Below are positions 31,634 to 41,561 of a DNA stretch of 64,000 nucleotides, one piece after another. The number at the start of each line of letters is the position of its first letter. Within the stretch, counting starts at the first letter, position 1. The position numbers and the translations under genes were made by a program. Source of the stretch: Thauera sedimentorum (GTDB lineage: Bacteria > Pseudomonadota > Gammaproteobacteria > Burkholderiales > Rhodocyclaceae); contig NZ_JACTAH010000001.1 in NCBI RefSeq assembly GCF_014489115.1, forward strand, positions 1,860,001 to 1,924,000, read 5' to 3'. Below the pieces are notes generated by a model. It made no database searches, was not told the DNA's origin, and worked only from the letters and a program-made list of their open reading frames with translations.

Positions 31634-33168
31634 AGCGCGCCGCCAGCCGGAAAAAGGAAGCCCTGCCCGCATCCTCGGAATGGACGATGGAGGCGATCGA
31701 CCGCTACCACGAGGAGATCGCCCGGGTGGCCGCCGGGTTCGGCCTGGACACCTACCCGGTGCAGATCGAGATCATCACCGCCGAGCAGATGATGGACGCC
31801 TACGCCTCGGTGGGCATGCCGGTGAACTACCACCACTGGTCCTTCGGCAAGCACTTCCTCGCCACCGAGAAAGGCTACCGGCGCGGGCAGATGGGCCTGG
31901 CCTACGAGATCGTCATCAACTCCAACCCCTGCATCGCCTACCTCATGGAGGAAAACACTCTGACCATGCAGGGCCTGGTGATCGCCCACGCCGCCTACGG
32001 GCACAACAGCTTCTTCAAGGGCAACTACCTGTTCCGCACCTGGACCAACGCGGACGCCATCGTCGACTACCTGGTGTTCGCCCGCAATTACATCGCCGAA
32101 TGCGAAGAGCGCTACGGCGAGGAAGAGGTGGAGCTGCTGCTCGACTCCTGCCACGCGCTGATGAACCTCGGCGTCGACCGCTACAAGCGCCCGCCCAAGC
32201 TCTCGCTGGCCAAGGAAAAGCTGCGCCAGCGCGAGCGCGAGGAATACCTGCAGGGCCAGGTCAACGAGTTGTGGCGCACCCTGCCGATCCAGGAGGTGCA
32301 GCACGAGACCGGCGGCCGCCGGCGCTTTCCGGCGGAACCCGAGGAGAACCTGCTCTATTTCATCGAGAAGCACGCGCCACTGCTCGAACCCTGGCAGCGC
32401 GAGCTGGTGCGCATCGTACGCAAGATCGCGCAGTACTTCTTCCCGCAGCGCCAGACCCAGGTGATGAACGAGGGCTGGGCCACCTTCTGGCACTACACCC
32501 TGCTCAACAAGCTGTACGACGAAGGCCTGCTGGCCGACAGCTTCATGCTGGAGTTCCTGCAGTCGCACACCAACGTGGTGTACCAGCCGCCCTACAACAG
32601 CCGCTGGTACAGCGGCATCAACCCCTACGCATTGGGCTTCGCCATGTGGCAGGACATCCGCCGCATCTGCGAGGAACCCACCGCAGAGGACCGCGAGTGG
32701 TTCCCCGACATCGCCGGCAGCGACTGGCTGCAGACCTTCGACTTCGCCATGCGCAACTTCAAGGACGAGAGCTTCATCGCCCAATACCTGTCGCCCAAGA
32801 TCATGCGCGACATGCGCCTGTTCGCGGTGCTGGACGACGATCGCGAGGACACCCTGGAGATCTCCGCCATCCACGACCAGGGCGGCTACCGCGAGGTGCG
32901 CGCCCTGCTGTCGGAGCAGTACAACCTGGGGGCGCGCGAACCCTACATCCAGGTGTGGAACGTGGACCTGCGCGGCGACCGCTCGCTCACCCTGCGCCAC
33001 CAGCAGCACATGCGCCGCCCGCTGGGCGAGTCCACCGACGAGGTGATGAAGCACCTGGCCCGCCTGTGGGGCTTCACCGTGCGGCTGGAGACCGTGGACG
33101 CCGACGGCCACGTGGAGCAGATCGCCGAAGTGCGCAACGAAAAGCGCCGCAACAACCACGACGACTGA
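31630..33168 (+). CDS. spoVR: SpoVR family protein (YcgB-like)
   Basis: A 512-residue protein of the SpoVR/YcgB family, recognised from MPVNYHHWSFGKHF, HAAYGHNSFFKGNYLF and QVMNEGWATFWHYTLLNKLY; the conserved His/Glu residues suggest a metal site. In Bacillus SpoVR is needed for spore cortex formation, while in non-spore-formers the role is unknown. The start ATGA overlaps the yeaH stop, so it is translationally coupled. The three genes form one conserved stress operon. Confidence 0.97.
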   Translation: MKRAASRKKEALPASSEWTMEAIDRYHEEIARVAAGFGLDTYPVQIEIITAEQMMDAYASVGMPVNYHHWSFGKHFLATEKGYRRGQMGLAYEIVINSNPCIAYLMEENTLTMQGLVIAHAAYGHNSFFKGNYLFRTWTNADAIVDYLVFARNYIAECEERYGEEEVELLLDSCHALMNLGVDRYKRPPKLSLAKEKLRQREREEYLQGQVNELWRTLPIQEVQHETGGRRRFPAEPEENLLYFIEKHAPLLEPWQRELVRIVRKIAQYFFPQRQTQVMNEGWATFWHYTLLNKLYDEGLLADSFMLEFLQSHTNVVYQPPYNSRWYSGINPYALGFAMWQDIRRICEEPTAEDREWFPDIAGSDWLQTFDFAMRNFKDESFIAQYLSPKIMRDMRLFAVLDDDREDTLEISAIHDQGGYREVRALLSEQYNLGAREPYIQVWNVDLRGDRSLTLRHQQHMRRPLGESTDEVMKHLARLWGFTVRLETVDADGHVEQIAEVRNEKRRNNHDD

Positions 33169-33192
33169 CCCCCGCCGCGCGCAAGCATCGCC

Positions 33193-33268
33193 GTAGGAGC
33201 GGCCTTGGCCGCGATGCGGCGGTTTTGCGGCCAATGAACCGCCGCATCGCGGCCAGGGCCGCTCCTAC
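33193..33268. repeat. REP-like long inverted repeat between convergent spoVR and EAL gene
   Basis: Two 32-nt arms (33193-33224 and 33237-33268) are complementary at all but one position, with a 12-nt loop. The arms contain TAGGAGCGGCCTTGGCCGCG and its complement. This is the longest and most regular hairpin of the family in the window and probably ends transcription from both sides. Confidence 0.9.
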
Positions 33269-33288
33269 ACACCAGCCCCGTCCCCGAC

Positions 33289-35091
33289 CTAGCCCGCCGC
33301 CTCCAGCAGCACCCGCACCCGCAGGCCCGGCGCCACGTGGATGCCGCTGCCGGTCTGCTTGGCGACCTTCTTCGCGGCTGCCGCAGCCGAAGCGACCTCT
33401 TCGGGCGTCTGGAACTGCCCGCCGGTCACATGCACCACGCCCGCCGCCACCGTGGTCAGCGGGAAGAGCACCTTGAAGCCGCGCCTGTCCTCGCTCTCGA
33501 AGCCGTTGCGCGCCAGCTCCTCGGCATCGAACAGGTCGCGCGCCCGGCGGTTGAAGGCTTGCACCGTGCGCTCACAGCGCAGCCGCCAGTCCTCGCTCTG
33601 GAACAGCACCACGAAGTCGTCGCCGCCCACGTGGCCGACGAAGTCCTGCGCCGGATCGGCGTGCGTGCCGATCACCTGGGCGGCCAGCTTGATCATCTCG
33701 TCGCCGCGCCAGTAGCCGTAGAGATCGTTGTAGGGCTTGAAGTTGTTCAGGTCGAAGTAGCAGGCGGCGAACTCCGCCCCGGCGTCGAGCAGGCGGCGGA
33801 TGTGCTCGGTGATCGGGATGTTGCCCGGCAGGAAGGTCAGCGGATTGGCGTGGCGGGCCGCCTCGATGCGCCGCTCGGTCACCGCGCGCACCAGGCTCTC
33901 GCCGGTGGCCAGCCCGGCGTAGCGCCCGTCCTCGGTGATGATGAAGCCTTCGTGCAGGTAGCGCTGGTCGTCGCCGGTCAGCACCGAGGTCAGCGAATCG
34001 ATCGGCGCGCTCGCCTCCACCCGCAGCGGGGTGGCGTTCATGAACAGCGTGCACGGCCGCCGTCCGTAAAGTTCGCGCGAGTAGCGCTGGGCGAACTTGT
34101 CCACGAAATTGCGCCGGTTCACCAGGCCGATCGGGTAGTGGTTCTCCACCACCGCCACCGCGTGCAGATCGGGATGGCGGGTGAACAACTCCATCAGGGC
34201 GCTGTTGCTGTCCGCCGCGGCAATGGTCGGCGCGGCCAGCTTGAGCCGTCCGATGGTTTCCGCCATGTCGGGGCGCGGCGCGGAGTTGGGCAGCACCGCG
34301 ATCTTGGACGATGCCAGCACCGCGCGCGCCGGCTCGGCCACCACCGACTCGGGGCGCGACACCGGCCGGCCGAAGAGATACCCCTGGCCGTAGTGGCAGC
34401 CGAGGTCGCGCAACACCCCCAGCTCCTCGGCCTCCTCCACGCCCTCGGCCACCAGCGGGGTGCCGAAGGCGGCGGCCAGCGCCAGCATGGCGCGCAGCAC
34501 TTCCACCTTGCGGCTGTCGCGGTGGATGCCGCGCACGAAGAACTTGTCCACCTTGACGATCTGCGGCTTCAGCTGCGCCCACAGGCGCAGGCTGGAACGC
34601 CCGTCGCCGAAGTCGTCCAGCGCCAGCCCCACGCCCTGGCTGGCGAGCGCGGCGAAGGTGGCCTGCAGCGCGTCGACGTCCTCCACGCGCTCGTGTTCGG
34701 TGAGCTCCAGCATCAGCCGCGCGGGCGACAGGCCGGCGTCCACCGCGCAGCGCAGCAGCGCGCCGCCACGTTCGCGGCCGAAGGCGCTGATCGCCGGCGC
34801 ACTCAGATTGAGGAACAGCTTGCCCGGCAGATGCAGGGCGGCAAAGGCCTGCATCGCGCCCAGGCAGGCGGCCACTTCGAGTTCCATGGCCAGGCCGCAG
34901 TGCTTGGCCACGCGCAGCAGCTCGTCCGGCGACTCCAGTGCCGTGCCGGCCGGCCCGCGCATCAGCGCCTCGTAGCCCAGAATGGTCGCCTGGCCGATAT
35001 CGACGATAGGCTGAAACACGAAGCGCAGGCCCTGCCCCTCGAGGACCTGCCTCAACTCTGCGGCCAGCCTCGCGTTGTACAGCATGATCAC
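33289..35091 (-). CDS. c-di-GMP protein with EAL, CBS-pair and GGDEF domains
   Basis: A 600-residue cytosolic protein with three domains in order. The EAL phosphodiesterase (~20-245) has YEALMRG (Glu41), LELTEHE, ALDDFGDGRSS and the Lys of VKVDKFFVRG. A CBS-like pair (~270-400) contains AVAVVENHYPIGLVNRRNF. The GGDEF domain (~420-590) has an intact GGDDF (489-493). Both enzymatic motifs look active, so it could make and degrade c-di-GMP, with the CBS pair sensing an adenine nucleotide. It lacks membrane segments and a phosphoreceiver. Confidence 0.93.
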   Translation of the reverse strand: MIMLYNARLAAELRQVLEGQGLRFVFQPIVDIGQATILGYEALMRGPAGTALESPDELLRVAKHCGLAMELEVAACLGAMQAFAALHLPGKLFLNLSAPAISAFGRERGGALLRCAVDAGLSPARLMLELTEHERVEDVDALQATFAALASQGVGLALDDFGDGRSSLRLWAQLKPQIVKVDKFFVRGIHRDSRKVEVLRAMLALAAAFGTPLVAEGVEEAEELGVLRDLGCHYGQGYLFGRPVSRPESVVAEPARAVLASSKIAVLPNSAPRPDMAETIGRLKLAAPTIAAADSNSALMELFTRHPDLHAVAVVENHYPIGLVNRRNFVDKFAQRYSRELYGRRPCTLFMNATPLRVEASAPIDSLTSVLTGDDQRYLHEGFIITEDGRYAGLATGESLVRAVTERRIEAARHANPLTFLPGNIPITEHIRRLLDAGAEFAACYFDLNNFKPYNDLYGYWRGDEMIKLAAQVIGTHADPAQDFVGHVGGDDFVVLFQSEDWRLRCERTVQAFNRRARDLFDAEELARNGFESEDRRGFKVLFPLTTVAAGVVHVTGGQFQTPEEVASAAAAAKKVAKQTGSGIHVAPGLRVRVLLEAAG

Positions 35092-35201
35092 CCCGGTCGT
35101 ATTGAGCGCGCCGAGTGTGCCCGTCGAAGGTTAAGCTTCGATGACCGCCGGCCCGCGCGCCAGGCCTTACAATCCGGATTCACTTTCCAGGCCCCACCGT
35201 C

Positions 35202-36710
35202 ATGTTCCTGCCCGCCCAGCCCATCTACCCGGTAGCCGGCATCCGCGAGATCGAAGCGCGGGTCATGCCCGGTGCCAAACCTTCTCTGATGGAGCGCGCC
35301 GGCCGCGCCGCGGCCGAGGATGCGGTGCGCCTCATCATGGACCGCCCCGGCCCCATCCTGGTGGCCTGCGGCCCCGGCAACAACGGCGGCGACGGCTTCG
35401 TGCTGGCGCGCCACTTCCGCCAGGCCGGCCGCGAGGTGGTCGCCGCCTTCGCCGACGACGCCGCACGCCTGCCGGCCGACGCGGCCAAGGCGCTGGCGGA
35501 CTTCCGCGCCGGCGGCGGCGAACCGGTCGCAGAGCTGCCGCCCGCTCCGGCCGACGGCTGGGCGCTGGTCGTCGACGCGCTGTTCGGCATCGGTCTCAAG
35601 CGCCCGGTCGACGGGCGCCACGCCGAGTGGATCGCCACGCTCAACAGCCTGCGGGCGCCGCGCTTCGCGCTGGACATGCCCAGCGGCCTGGACACCGACA
35701 CCGGCCGCGTGCTCGGCGCGTGCTTCCGCGCCACCCACACCACCACCTTCATCGCTCTCAAGCCCGGCCTGCTGACCCTGGACGGCCCGGACCATGCGGG
35801 CGACGTCTCGGTGCAGCGCCTGGACGTGGATGCCGCAGCCTGGCTCAAGCCGCTCGGCCACGCGGTGCGTCCCAGCCTGTTCACCAGCCAGTTGCTTCCC
35901 CGCCCGCGCAACTCGCACAAGGGCTGCTACGGCGACGCCGGCATCCTGGGCGGCGCGCCCGGCATGGGCGGCGCCGCCCTGCTGGCGGCCCGCGCCGCGC
36001 TGTGGCTGGGTACCGGCCGGGTCTATGCCGGCCTGATCGACCCGCAGGCGCCGACGGTGGACCCGACCCGTCCCGAGTTGATGCTGCGCCCGGCCGACGA
36101 ACTGCCCGCGCACCTCACCGCGCTGGCGGTCGGCCCCGGCCTGGGCCAGTCCGGGCAGGCCGCGGCCGCCCTCGCCCAGGCCATCGCCCGCGAACTTCCG
36201 CTGGTGCTCGATGCCGACGCCCTCAACCTGCTGGCCGCCGACCCCGCCCTGCAGCAGGTTCTGGCCGCCCGCAGCGCGCCCACCATCCTCACGCCGCACC
36301 CGGCAGAGGCCGGCCGCCTGCTCGGGCGCGACACCGCCGCGGTGCAGGCCGACCGCGTGACCGCCGCGCTGGAGCTGTCGGCGCGCTACCGCGCCCACAC
36401 CGTACTCAAGGGCTGCGGCAGCGTGGTCGCGTGCACCGACGGCAGCTGGTACATCAACGGCACCGGCCACGCGGGCATGGCCAGCGCCGGCATGGGCGAC
36501 GTGCTCACCGGCCTGATCGTCGCCCTGCTCGCCCAGGGCTGGACGGCCGAACAGGCGCTGGTCGCCGCGGTACACCTGCACGGCGCCGCGGGCGACCGCC
36601 TGGCGCGCGAAGGCATCGGCCCGATCGGCCTGAGCGCCAGCGAAGTCATCGATGCGGCGCGCGGCGTCTACAACGGCTGGATGATAGAAGCCAACCGCGA
36701 CGGCGGCTGA
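35202..36710 (+). CDS. nnr: Bifunctional NAD(P)HX epimerase / ADP(ATP)-dependent NAD(P)HX dehydratase
   Basis: A 502-residue repair enzyme. The N-terminal YjeF_N epimerase domain (~1-215) contains ACGPGNNGGDGFVLARHF and VDALFGIGLKRPV. The C-terminal dehydratase (~235-495) has a ribokinase-like fold with VLDADALNLLA, LTPHPAEAGRLLG and GTGHAGMASAGMGDVLTG. It converts damaged hydrated NAD(P)H back to the cofactor. Full length. It is divergent from the EAL gene and followed after 82 bp by the HD-GYP gene. Confidence 0.97.
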   Translation: MFLPAQPIYPVAGIREIEARVMPGAKPSLMERAGRAAAEDAVRLIMDRPGPILVACGPGNNGGDGFVLARHFRQAGREVVAAFADDAARLPADAAKALADFRAGGGEPVAELPPAPADGWALVVDALFGIGLKRPVDGRHAEWIATLNSLRAPRFALDMPSGLDTDTGRVLGACFRATHTTTFIALKPGLLTLDGPDHAGDVSVQRLDVDAAAWLKPLGHAVRPSLFTSQLLPRPRNSHKGCYGDAGILGGAPGMGGAALLAARAALWLGTGRVYAGLIDPQAPTVDPTRPELMLRPADELPAHLTALAVGPGLGQSGQAAAALAQAIARELPLVLDADALNLLAADPALQQVLAARSAPTILTPHPAEAGRLLGRDTAAVQADRVTAALELSARYRAHTVLKGCGSVVACTDGSWYINGTGHAGMASAGMGDVLTGLIVALLAQGWTAEQALVAAVHLHGAAGDRLAREGIGPIGLSASEVIDAARGVYNGWMIEANRDGG

Positions 36711-36792
36711 CCCGCCGCTGCAGCGGAAATCCTTCCGGCGCACCGTGCACCGGCCGGATTACAATCGCGCCACCGCCCCACTTCACACCGCC

Positions 36793-38040
36793 ATGCAAAA
36801 AGTCCCCATCGACCGCCTCCAGCCCGGCGTCTTCATCTCGCTGTCGTCCATCGGCTGGATGCGCCATCCGTTCATGCTGAACGAATTCCGCATCTCCAGC
36901 GAGAAGCAGATCCACGCACTGCGCGAGATGGGCCTGGCGGAAGTGGTCTGGGACCCGGCGCGCAGCGCGGCCCAGCCCTTGCCGGAGAGCGCCGTCGCCG
37001 GGAACGCGGGCGAGGAGGACTTCGGCAGCGCTGCGCTGGCCGGCATGCTGGACGAAAAGCGCCTGCGCCTGGACGGCCTGCGCCGCCAGCGCGAGGGCCT
37101 GGCGCGCCGCGAGCGCCAGTACGAGCAGGACGCCGCCGCGGCCGGCGACATCCTCAAGGGTTTCCCGGCCCGCGCCCCGGAGGCCCATGCCCGCGGCAAG
37201 CAGCTGGCCGGCCAGGTGGTCGACAGCCTGATCGGCGCCGAGAGCATGGTGATCCACCTGGTGAACCAGAAGAGCAAGGAAGGCGGCACGGCCTTCCACG
37301 CCCTCAACGTCATGGTGCTGTCGCTGCTGCTCGGCCGCGCCCTGAAACTGCCGGAGGAAGAGATGCGCCAGCTCGGCGTGGGCGCCCTGCTGCACGACGT
37401 GGGCAAGGCGGAGATCCCGCCGCGCATCCTGCGCGCCACCACCCGCACCCCACCGGAAGAGGAGTTCTACCGCGCCCACATCGGCTACGGCATCAAGGCG
37501 GTGGCCGGCGCACGCGGCATGCAGGTGGCCGAGCGCAACATCATCGCCTGCCATCACGAACGCTGGGACGGCAGCGGCTTTCCCAACAAACTTGTCGGTG
37601 AGAAGATCCCGCGCCTGGCGCGCATCACGGCAATCGCCAACCGCTACGACAACCTGTGCAATCCCTTCGAGCTGCAGCACGCCAAGACCCCGGCCGAAGC
37701 GCTGCGCCAGCTGTTCAAGGTCGAAGGCGCCCACTTCGACCCCACGATGCTGCAGGCCTTCGTCAAGACGCTGGGAGTGTATCCGCCGGGCTCCTTCGTG
37801 CACCTGTCCAACGGCGCGTTCGGCCTGGTGGTGGAGACCAATCCGGCCGCCCTGCTCAACCCGCTGGTCATGCTCTACGACCGCGACATTCCGCGCAACG
37901 AGGCCATGCTGCTGGACCTGCGCGATGTGGACCTGAAGGTCGAGTCGGTGGCCAATCCGGCCAAGCTGCCGGTGGAAGTGGTGGAGTACCTCGCCCCGCG
38001 CGGCCGCCTGGACTACTACGTCGAGGGCGCGGCCGGCTGA
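36793..38040 (+). CDS. HD-GYP domain c-di-GMP phosphodiesterase with DUF3391 N-terminus
   Basis: A 415-residue cytosolic protein. The N-terminal DUF3391 segment (IDRLQPGVFISLSSIGWMRHPF) precedes an HD-GYP domain with the metal motif HDVGK (His201-Asp202) and HHERWDGSGFPNKLVG, where the usual GYP reads GFP. Such proteins hydrolyse c-di-GMP to pGpG or GMP. The ATG at 36793 starts the family-like MQKVPIDRL; an ATG at 36745 would add 16 unlike residues. With the EAL-GGDEF gene 1.7 kb away it makes a small c-di-GMP neighbourhood. Confidence 0.94.
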   Translation: MQKVPIDRLQPGVFISLSSIGWMRHPFMLNEFRISSEKQIHALREMGLAEVVWDPARSAAQPLPESAVAGNAGEEDFGSAALAGMLDEKRLRLDGLRRQREGLARRERQYEQDAAAAGDILKGFPARAPEAHARGKQLAGQVVDSLIGAESMVIHLVNQKSKEGGTAFHALNVMVLSLLLGRALKLPEEEMRQLGVGALLHDVGKAEIPPRILRATTRTPPEEEFYRAHIGYGIKAVAGARGMQVAERNIIACHHERWDGSGFPNKLVGEKIPRLARITAIANRYDNLCNPFELQHAKTPAEALRQLFKVEGAHFDPTMLQAFVKTLGVYPPGSFVHLSNGAFGLVVETNPAALLNPLVMLYDRDIPRNEAMLLDLRDVDLKVESVANPAKLPVEVVEYLAPRGRLDYYVEGAAG

Positions 38041-38071
38041 GCCGGACGCCCCCTCCGTATCCCCGCCGCCG

Positions 38072-38956
38072 ATGTCCGCCCCCTCTCCGGCCGTGCTGCG
38101 CGCCATCCTCCTGCTGATGGGCGCGCTGGTGCTGTTCGTGCTGCTCGACGCCACCGCCAAGCACCTGGGCCGGACCTATCCGGTGCCCATGCTGGTGTGG
38201 GCCCGCTACGCGGTCCATTTCGCGCTGATGGTGGTCCTGCTCGGCCCGTCCATGCGCGGCCGCCTGGTCTCCACCGGCCGGCCTGGCCGCCAGGTGGTGC
38301 GCGCGCTGTGCCTGCTGGCGGTCACCTTCTTCAGCATGGCCGCGCTGTCGCGCATGCCGCTTGCCGAGACCACCGCCATCCTGTTCGCCGCGCCGCTGAT
38401 CGTCACCCTGCTCGCCCGCCCGGTGCTGGGCGAGCAGATCGGCGCGGTGCGCTGGGCGGCGGTGCTCACCGGCTTTGCCGGCGTGCTGCTGATCGCCCGC
38501 CCGGGCAGCGGGCTGGTGGTCGAGGGAGTGCTGCTCGCGCTCGCGGGCGCGGTGAGCTACGCCATCTACCAGATCCTCACCCGCCAGCTCACCGCCACCG
38601 AGAATCCGGTGACCATGCTGTTCTACACCGCCCTGGTCGGCACCGGAGCGATGACGCTGATGCTGCCGTGGGTCTGGGAAGGCCCGCTGCCGGACCTGAA
38701 GGATGCGCTGCTGATCGCCTCACTGGGGGTGTATGGCGGCACCGGACACTTCCTGCTGATCCGCGCCTTCCGCGACGCGCCGGCCTCGACCCTGTCGCCC
38801 ATCCTCTATGTGCAGCTGGTGTGGGCCACCTTGCTGGGCTGGGTGATCTTCGGCCATTTCCCGGATGGCCTCGCACTCGCCGGCATCCTCACCATCGGCG
38901 CCGCCGGCGCGATGATCGCGCTGCACAGCCGCAGCGGCGCACGCAAGAAAGTCTAG
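38072..38956 (+). CDS. EamA/DMT family transporter
   Basis: A 294-residue inner-membrane protein with ten predicted helices in two EamA repeats; the first ends with GVLLIARPG and the second with GAAGAMIALHSRSG. The start MSAPSPAVLRAILLLMGALVLFVL and the conserved PLAETTAILFAAPLIV are typical of RhaT/YdcZ-like drug/metabolite exporters. The substrate is unknown. It follows the HD-GYP gene by 31 bp and is convergent with a second EamA transporter. Confidence 0.92.
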   Translation: MSAPSPAVLRAILLLMGALVLFVLLDATAKHLGRTYPVPMLVWARYAVHFALMVVLLGPSMRGRLVSTGRPGRQVVRALCLLAVTFFSMAALSRMPLAETTAILFAAPLIVTLLARPVLGEQIGAVRWAAVLTGFAGVLLIARPGSGLVVEGVLLALAGAVSYAIYQILTRQLTATENPVTMLFYTALVGTGAMTLMLPWVWEGPLPDLKDALLIASLGVYGGTGHFLLIRAFRDAPASTLSPILYVQLVWATLLGWVIFGHFPDGLALAGILTIGAAGAMIALHSRSGARKKV

Positions 38957-39010
38957 GTCGGAGCGGCCTTCATCCATCCAAAGCCGTATCGCGGCCAAGG
39001 CCGCTCCTAC
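38957..39010. repeat. REP-like element between the two convergent EamA genes
   Basis: A shortened left arm (GTCGGAGCGGCCTT, from 38957) and a full right arm (ATCGCGGCCAAGGCCGCTCC, ~38989-39008). It occupies most of the 79-bp gap. Confidence 0.75.
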
Positions 39011-39035
39011 ACGGGGCTCACCCTGTGCGGGAAGG

Positions 39036-39905
39036 CTAGCGCGGCAGCCTCACCACCCCGGTCGCCAGGCCGGTACCGAGCAGGATGATGCCGCTGCCGA
39101 CGAGCATCAGCAGGGTGACCTGCTCGTCGATGAACAGGGCGCCCCACAACATGCCGAACACCGGGATCAGCAGGGTCACGGTCACCGCACGCTGCGGGCC
39201 GACGCGGGCCATGAGGCGGAAGAACAGTACGAAGGCGAGCCCGGTGCACAGCACCGCCAGCAGGATGCCGGCCATCCACGAACCGGACGAAGGCGGCTGC
39301 TCGGGCCAGTAGGCCAGGGCCAGCGGGGCGAGCAGCAGCGCGGCATAGAACTGGCTGCCGGTGGCGGTCACCATAGGCGCCGCGCCGGTGAGGTAGCGCT
39401 TGGTGATCGACGCGGAGATGCCGTAGCTCAGGGTCGCCCCCAGGCAGGCCGCAACCGCCAGTCCGGCGCCCTCGCCGCCGAAGGCGAGCTTGTCCCACAC
39501 CAGGATCACCACCCCCGCCACCCCGGCGCACAGGCCCAGCGTCGCCCCTGCGCTCAAGCGGTCGCGCAGCCACAGCCAGGCGACCAGCGCGGTAAACAGC
39601 GGCGTGGTGGCATTGACCACCGCGGCGAAGCCGGCGGTCACCGTCAGGGTGGCGTAGGCATAGAGCACGAAGGGCAGCGCGGAACTGGTCAGCCCCAGCA
39701 CCAGCAGCACCGGCCCGCGCCGCCACAGCTGCGCGAGCCCGCCGGACACCGCCAGCACCGGCAGCAGCACCAGGGCGGCCAGCCCCACGCGCAGCTCGAT
39801 CAGCGCGAAGGGGCCGAACTCGGGCACCGCGATGCGGGTGAACAGAAAGGAGCCGCCCCACAGGGCGGCCAGAAGGAACAGCTCGAAGAGATCGCGCGGT
39901 TTCAA
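39036..39905 (-). CDS. EamA/DMT family transporter
   Basis: A second ten-helix EamA transporter, 289 residues from the proposed start. Features: FLLAALWGGSFLFTRIAVPE, VVNATTPLFTALVAWLWLRD and LIPVFGMLWGALFIDEQVTL. There is no ATG near the beginning of the conserved part. The TTG at 39905 (MKPRDLFELFLLAALWGG) gives the standard family length; an ATG at 40067 would add 54 residues with no likeness. The start is therefore uncertain. Substrate unknown. Confidence 0.88.
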   Translation of the reverse strand: MKPRDLFELFLLAALWGGSFLFTRIAVPEFGPFALIELRVGLAALVLLPVLAVSGGLAQLWRRGPVLLVLGLTSSALPFVLYAYATLTVTAGFAAVVNATTPLFTALVAWLWLRDRLSAGATLGLCAGVAGVVILVWDKLAFGGEGAGLAVAACLGATLSYGISASITKRYLTGAAPMVTATGSQFYAALLLAPLALAYWPEQPPSSGSWMAGILLAVLCTGLAFVLFFRLMARVGPQRAVTVTLLIPVFGMLWGALFIDEQVTLLMLVGSGIILLGTGLATGVVRLPR

Positions 39906-40135
39906 GATTCGCAGTCCGATGAGGTGCGGCGGTAAGGACGCCGCCGGCACTGCACGACCGATGGTAATCGGGCGCAGCGCACACGGCACGGCACAATAGC
40001 AGAACGTGCGCGAACACTGGCCCGGTCGCTCCGCCATGACAATGGCCCGTCCGCCCACGGCGGGCAAGCCAGCGCACGCCTGCCGTGCGGCAACCGCGTT
40101 AGAATCGGGCGACCACAGCGCAGGCAGACAAAGAC

Positions 40136-40984
40136 ATGATCCTCACCGAACAGCTCCGCATCGAAATCCAGCGCACCGTCGCCGCCTCGCTCGCCGAGGA
40201 CGTCGGCACCGGCGACCTCACCGCCCGGCTGATCCCCGCCGGCACCCTGGCCCACGGGCGGGTGATCTCGCGCGAGGACGCGGTGATCTGCGGCACCGCC
40301 TGGTTCGATGCCACCTTCGCCGCGCTCAGCCCGACCGCCAACGTGCTGTGGCATGTGCGCGACGGCGAGCCGGTGGAAGCCGGTCAGCCGCTGTGCGACG
40401 TCGATGCCGACGCCCGCACCCTGCTCACCGCCGAGCGCACCGCGCTGAACTTCCTGCAACTGCTCTCCGGCACCGCCACCGTGACCCGCCGCTTCGTCGA
40501 CGCCGTGGCCGGCACCCAGGCGAAGATCGTCGACACCCGCAAGACCCTCCCGGGCCTGCGCCTGGCGCAGAAGTACGCGGTCGCGGTGGGCGGCGGCACC
40601 AACCACCGCATCGGCCTGTACGACGGCATCCTGGTCAAGGAGAACCACATCATCGCCGCCGGCGGCATCCGCCAGGTAGTCGAGCAGGCGCGCGCGATCG
40701 CGCCGTCCAACGTGTTCATCGAGGTCGAGGTCGAGAACCTCGACCAGCTGCGCGAGGCGCTGGACGCCGGCGTGACCATGATCCTGCTCGACAACATGGG
40801 CCTGGAGGAGATGCGCGAGGCGGTGGGCATCACCGCCGGACGGGCCGAGCTGGAAGCGTCCGGCGGGGTCAACCTGGAGCGCGTGCGGGCGATCGCCGAG
40901 ACCGGCGTGGACCGTATCTCCATCGGCAGCCTGACCAAGGACGTGCGCGCGCTGGATCTCTCCCTGCGCCACATCGAGGAATGA
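40136..40984 (+). CDS. nadC: Nicotinate-nucleotide pyrophosphorylase (quinolinate phosphoribosyltransferase)
   Basis: A 282-residue enzyme of de novo NAD synthesis that turns quinolinate and PRPP into nicotinate mononucleotide. Motifs: [14 protein letters not shown], the active-site stretch [36 protein letters not shown], and near the end [19 protein letters not shown]. Full length. nadA and nadB are not in the window. A hypothetical gene follows 25 bp later on the same strand. Confidence 0.98.
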   Translation: MILTEQLRIEIQRTVAASLAEDVGTGDLTARLIPAGTLAHGRVISREDAVICGTAWFDATFAALSPTANVLWHVRDGEPVEAGQPLCDVDADARTLLTAERTALNFLQLLSGTATVTRRFVDAVAGTQAKIVDTRKTLPGLRLAQKYAVAVGGGTNHRIGLYDGILVKENHIIAAGGIRQVVEQARAIAPSNVFIEVEVENLDQLREALDAGVTMILLDNMGLEEMREAVGITAGRAELEASGGVNLERVRAIAETGVDRISIGSLTKDVRALDLSLRHIEE

Positions 40985-41009
40985 TCCGCCGGGGCGGCGG
41001 TCGGCCACG

Positions 41010-41561
41010 ATGAACGAGGAGCTCGCCGCCGCCCTCAAGCGCTGGCCGAACGTGCCGGCCTGCTACGGCTGGCTGTCTCTCGACCGGCGCGGCCACTGGC
41101 GGCTGCAGGGCAAGCGCATCGAGCACGCCGGGCTGATCGCTTTCCTCAACGCCCACTACCACGCGGACGAGGCCGGCAACTGGCTGGTGGATAACGGCCC
41201 ACAACGGGTCTTTGTACGGCTGGACTACCTGCCCTGGGTGGTCCGCCTGCAGCCGGACGGCAGCCTCGCCACCCACACCGGCCAGACTACCGCCGCGCGA
41301 GGCGCGGTGCTGGTCGACGAGGACGGCTGCATCGTGCTCGATACCGCGGCCGGCCCTGCGTTGCTGCACGACCTGGATTTGCCGGATTTTCTCGCCGCGC
41401 TACGGGACGGCAGCGATCAGCCGGTTGCGGAAGACGAGCTGCTGGCACTGATCAAGGGAGACGGCAGCCGCACTATCCTGTGGCACGGCCAGGCACTGCA
41501 GCCGGTGCGCAGCGCCGAACTGCCGGCACGCTTCGGCTTTCAGCCCGACCCGTCGCCCTGA
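41010..41561 (+). CDS. Conserved hypothetical protein
   Basis: A 183-residue soluble protein starting MNEELAAALKRWPNVPACYG. No signal peptide or membrane helix. It is rich in Trp and Tyr early (WLSLDRRGHWRLQG, NAHYHADEAGNWLVDNG), with a basic domain QRVFVRLDYLPWVVRLQPDG and an acidic second half (LVDEDGCIVLDTAAGPALLHDLD). I do not recognise a characterised family. It lies 25 bp after nadC and may be co-transcribed. Its 3' end overlaps a small minus-strand gene by 22 bp. Confidence 0.75.
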   Translation: MNEELAAALKRWPNVPACYGWLSLDRRGHWRLQGKRIEHAGLIAFLNAHYHADEAGNWLVDNGPQRVFVRLDYLPWVVRLQPDGSLATHTGQTTAARGAVLVDEDGCIVLDTAAGPALLHDLDLPDFLAALRDGSDQPVAEDELLALIKGDGSRTILWHGQALQPVRSAELPARFGFQPDPSP

